The translations under genes were made by a program, and so were the position numbers. From Alishewanella jeotgali KCTC 22429 (GTDB taxonomy: Bacteria > Pseudomonadota > Gammaproteobacteria > Enterobacterales > Alteromonadaceae), in contig NZ_AHTH01000037.1 in the NCBI RefSeq assembly GCF_000245735.1, positions 62,001-126,000 of the forward strand: a stretch of DNA of 64,000 nucleotides, read 5' to 3'. The notes under the pieces were generated by a model, which had not been told where the DNA came from, searched no databases, and saw only the letters and a list, made by a program, of their open reading frames with translations. Shown in pieces: positions 61,746 to 64,000 of the stretch (its first letter is position 1; the number at the start of each line of letters is the position of its first letter).

Positions 61746-62585
61746 TCAAAGCGCACTACTCTGGCTACAAAGCTGCTGCAGTACCGGCAAGGCCGGATGG
61801 GCGTTGTCACTGCGATAGGCCAGGGCAATGGTGCGCTCCAGCTGCAGGCCGGCAATGGGTTTTAACGCCACATCACTACGCTGCAGTAAGCTGTCAAAAT
61901 CCGGTACCAGCGCACAGCCCACCCCGGCCGATACCAGGCCCAGCGCATACTCTATGGTTTGAATATCAGCGCGCAGAGCCGGCTGAATATTGCGCCGGCT
62001 TAGCTGCGGATACAGTAAATCCCAGGCATCACAGGGCGTGCGTTTAATCAGTGGCAGGTCCTGAAAATCGTCCAGCGTCAGCTGCGATTGCAGGCTGAGC
62101 GGCCAGGCCGGTGGCAATGCCAATAAATAGCGGTCGCGCCAGATCGGTTGTAATACCTCCCCCCCTTGTTGCTGCGCCGGGGTAATAATCCGCGCGTCGC
62201 AAGGCGCATCCGGCTCGACCAGGTGCAGCTCCAGCCCCGGTACCTGCTGGCTAAATTCACGCAGCAGCGCACTCATCCGCTCGACGCCTAAGGCGCGAAT
62301 TAAACCAAGGCGAAAGCGTACCTTCGCGGCCGGGGCCTGAAACGAGGCTTTTAGCGAGGCCAGCTGCGCCAGTAATTTACCGGCATGGCCATACAGCTTA
62401 TCGCCTTCCTCTGTTGGCGTAACCCCTTTGGGCAGGCGCAGAAATAAACTCACTCCCAGCTCCTGCTCTAACTGCAACAGGGCCGCCGATAACGAGGGTT
62501 GGGCGACACAGCATTGGCGCGCTGCAGCGCTGATACTGCGCTGCTCATAGACCGCAACAAAGTATTTGAGTTGGCGAATATCCAT
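61746..62585 (-). CDS. LysR family transcriptional regulator
   Basis: 279-residue regulator with an N-terminal winged helix-turn-helix (about 1-60, MDIRQLKYFVAVYEQRSISAA region) and a periplasmic-binding-like effector domain (about 90-279). It is divergent from the glutaryl-CoA dehydrogenase gene, which is the usual arrangement for the LysR activator of that pathway, so it probably controls gcdH. The intergenic region is 149 bp and A/T-rich near the start. Confidence 0.9.
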   Translation of the reverse strand: MDIRQLKYFVAVYEQRSISAAARQCCVAQPSLSAALLQLEQELGVSLFLRLPKGVTPTEEGDKLYGHAGKLLAQLASLKASFQAPAAKVRFRLGLIRALGVERMSALLREFSQQVPGLELHLVEPDAPCDARIITPAQQQGGEVLQPIWRDRYLLALPPAWPLSLQSQLTLDDFQDLPLIKRTPCDAWDLLYPQLSRRNIQPALRADIQTIEYALGLVSAGVGCALVPDFDSLLQRSDVALKPIAGLQLERTIALAYRSDNAHPALPVLQQLCSQSSAL

Positions 62586-62734
62586 AGTTAAAAGCTATAG
62601 CATCTACAGAATTAATATATTTTAACTTTATATCAGGCCGCAGTAGAGTGAGCAACAGAGTAAGACGTTTTGGCGTTAACTGTCGGTTATTACAGCGAAT
62701 GTCAGGCGTTTCCCATGACATAATGAGGTGTAAG

Positions 62735-63910
62735 ATGGCGCGTCCACAATTTGACTGGCAAGATCCGTTTCAATTTTCCCAACTGTTAACCGAAGAGGAG
62801 CGGCTGATCCGTGATACCGCCCATCAGTATTGTCAGGAGCGTTTACAAACCCGGGTGTTAATGGCCAACCGCGAAGAGCATTTTCACCGTGAAATTATGA
62901 ATGAGCTCGGCGAACTGGGTTTGCTTGGCGCGACCTTACCGGAAAAATATGGCTGCTCAGCTGTTAACTACGTCAGCTATGGCCTGGTCGCGCGCGAAGT
63001 GGAGCGGGTTGATAGCGGTTATCGCAGCGCCATGAGTGTGCAATCCTCGCTGGTGATGCATCCGATCCATGAATACGGTACCGAAGCGCAGCGCATGAAA
63101 TATCTGCCCAGGCTGGCGACAGGTGAGTGGGTAGGCTGCTTTGGTTTAACCGAACCGGATGCCGGCTCCGATCCGGCCAGTATGCGCACTACCGCCAAAC
63201 GGATTGACGGCGGTTATCTGCTTAACGGCAGCAAGATGTGGATCACCAATAGCCCGATCGCCGATGTGTTTGTGGTTTGGGCTAAGCTGGACGGTGAAAT
63301 TCGCGGCTTTGTGCTGGAAAAAGGCATGGCCGGTTTGTCGGCACCAAAAATTGAAGGCAAGTTCTCACTGCGCGCCTCCATTACCGGTGAAATTGTGATG
63401 GATAATGTCGCCGTGCCGGAAGACGCCTTACTACCTAATGTCAGTGGCCTGAAGGGCCCCTTTGGCTGTTTGAACAAAGCCCGTTACGGCATTGCCTGGG
63501 GGGCACTGGGTGCGGCGGAGTTCTGCTGGCATGCGGCGCGGCAATATACGCTGGATCGGATCCAGTTTGGTCGGCCACTGGCGCAAACCCAACTGGTACA
63601 AAAGAAACTGGCCGATATGCAAACCGAGATTAGTATTGGCTTACTGGCCTGCTTACAGGCCGGCCGCTTAATGGATGCCGGTTTGCTGCCACCCGAGACC
63701 ATTTCGCTGATTAAACGTAATTCCTGTGGTAAGGCATTGGAGATTGCCCGCATCGCCCGCGATATGCACGGCGGTAATGGTATTGCCGATGAATACCATG
63801 TTATTCGCCATGTGATGAACCTCGAGGCGGTGAATACCTACGAAGGTACCCATGATGTGCATGCGCTGATCCTGGGCCGCGCCCAGACCGGCTTGCAAGC
63901 CTTTAGCTAA
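62735..63910 (+). CDS. gcdH: glutaryl-CoA dehydrogenase
   Basis: 391-residue flavoprotein of the acyl-CoA dehydrogenase family that converts glutaryl-CoA to crotonyl-CoA in lysine and tryptophan breakdown. The typical segments [33 protein letters not shown] and the catalytic Glu in NTYEGTHD are present. I start at ATG 62735 (GAGGTG upstream); the open frame adds 29 residues with no family similarity. Confidence 0.93.
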   Translation: MARPQFDWQDPFQFSQLLTEEERLIRDTAHQYCQERLQTRVLMANREEHFHREIMNELGELGLLGATLPEKYGCSAVNYVSYGLVAREVERVDSGYRSAMSVQSSLVMHPIHEYGTEAQRMKYLPRLATGEWVGCFGLTEPDAGSDPASMRTTAKRIDGGYLLNGSKMWITNSPIADVFVVWAKLDGEIRGFVLEKGMAGLSAPKIEGKFSLRASITGEIVMDNVAVPEDALLPNVSGLKGPFGCLNKARYGIAWGALGAAEFCWHAARQYTLDRIQFGRPLAQTQLVQKKLADMQTEISIGLLACLQAGRLMDAGLLPPETISLIKRNSCGKALEIARIARDMHGGNGIADEYHVIRHVMNLEAVNTYEGTHDVHALILGRAQTGLQAFS

Positions 63911-63923
63911 GCCGGAGGCCAGC

Positions 63924-64000
63924 ATGACCGAAGCCTTGCACCCCTGGTTGCAGGGGTTTTTGGCGCGCATCGAACAAGGCGCCTTACCCACACCACACTG
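63924..64000 (+). CDS. start of a gene cut by the window edge
   Basis: A good ribosome site (CCGGAGG) precedes ATG 63924, 13 bp after gcdH. The 25 visible codons (MTEALHPWLQGFLARIEQGA...) do not identify the product. It probably belongs to the gcdH operon. Confidence 0.55.
   Translation, partial: MTEALHPWLQGFLARIEQGALPTPH

Noticed and set aside
1-64000. tRNA, rRNA, insertion sequences, prophage or attachment sites
   Set aside because: I saw no transposase, integrase or phage gene and no tRNA-like sequence; a systematic covariance or IS search was not possible by eye.

Overview
The window looks like a chromosomal segment of a facultatively anaerobic gammaproteobacterium. NarGHJI, NarXL, UbiTUV, YegQ and HemN all resemble their Enterobacteria, Shewanella and Pseudomonas counterparts. 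The mixture (NnrS, a NarK paired with a PP2C/kinase fusion, many GGDEF/EAL proteins, an ATP-cone-less NrdD) suggests the Rheinheimera/Alishewanella/Arsukibacterium group. That placement is inference from family resemblance, not a search result. No rRNA, tRNA, IS element, prophage or CRISPR array was seen.

The theme is life without oxygen on nitrate. From left to right: (1) a lipase-like lipoprotein cut by the window edge; (2) nitric oxide defence and sensing, with ytfE divergent from norR-DUF454-moeB; (3) a DGC-domain protein, nnrS and two narK-type transporters, the second paired with a phosphatase/kinase fusion; (4) rnk, mogA, the O2-independent ubiquinone genes ubiUV/ubiT and hemN; (5) a signalling block of REC, Hpt and REC proteins, a 1594-residue LOV-GGDEF-EAL-REC protein and a histidine kinase; (6) a NIT-domain chemoreceptor; (7) an envelope island of ECF sigma, anti-sigma, S8 protease, DUF4382 lipoprotein and beta-barrel; (8) nrdDG; (9) narGHJI plus a PpiC isomerase, narX, narK, narL and moeA; (10) a nine-gene molybdenum operon moaA-mobA-moaBCDE-modABC; (11) CBS/PAS/GGDEF/EAL and GAF/EAL proteins, yegQ-yfhL, and at the right end a LysR regulator with glutaryl-CoA dehydrogenase.

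Regulatory signals tie this together. Eight NarL 7-2-7 heptamer pairs and six FNR/Anr boxes can be read directly. Five of the FNR boxes lie about 41.5 bp upstream of the start site predicted from a recognisable -10 element. ytfE has a textbook sigma-54 promoter next to three GT-N7-AC NorR-type sites. The envelope island has its own promoter signature, GGAATA-N15-CGTTT, in front of the sigma gene, the protease gene and the lipoprotein gene, which suggests a small self-contained ECF regulon.

Together the genes give nitrate uptake and reduction, cofactor supply (Mo uptake, Moco synthesis, haem, ubiquinone, deoxyribonucleotides), NO repair, and behavioural outputs (chemotaxis and c-di-GMP). Several of the behavioural genes carry the same FNR or NarL sites as the respiratory genes.
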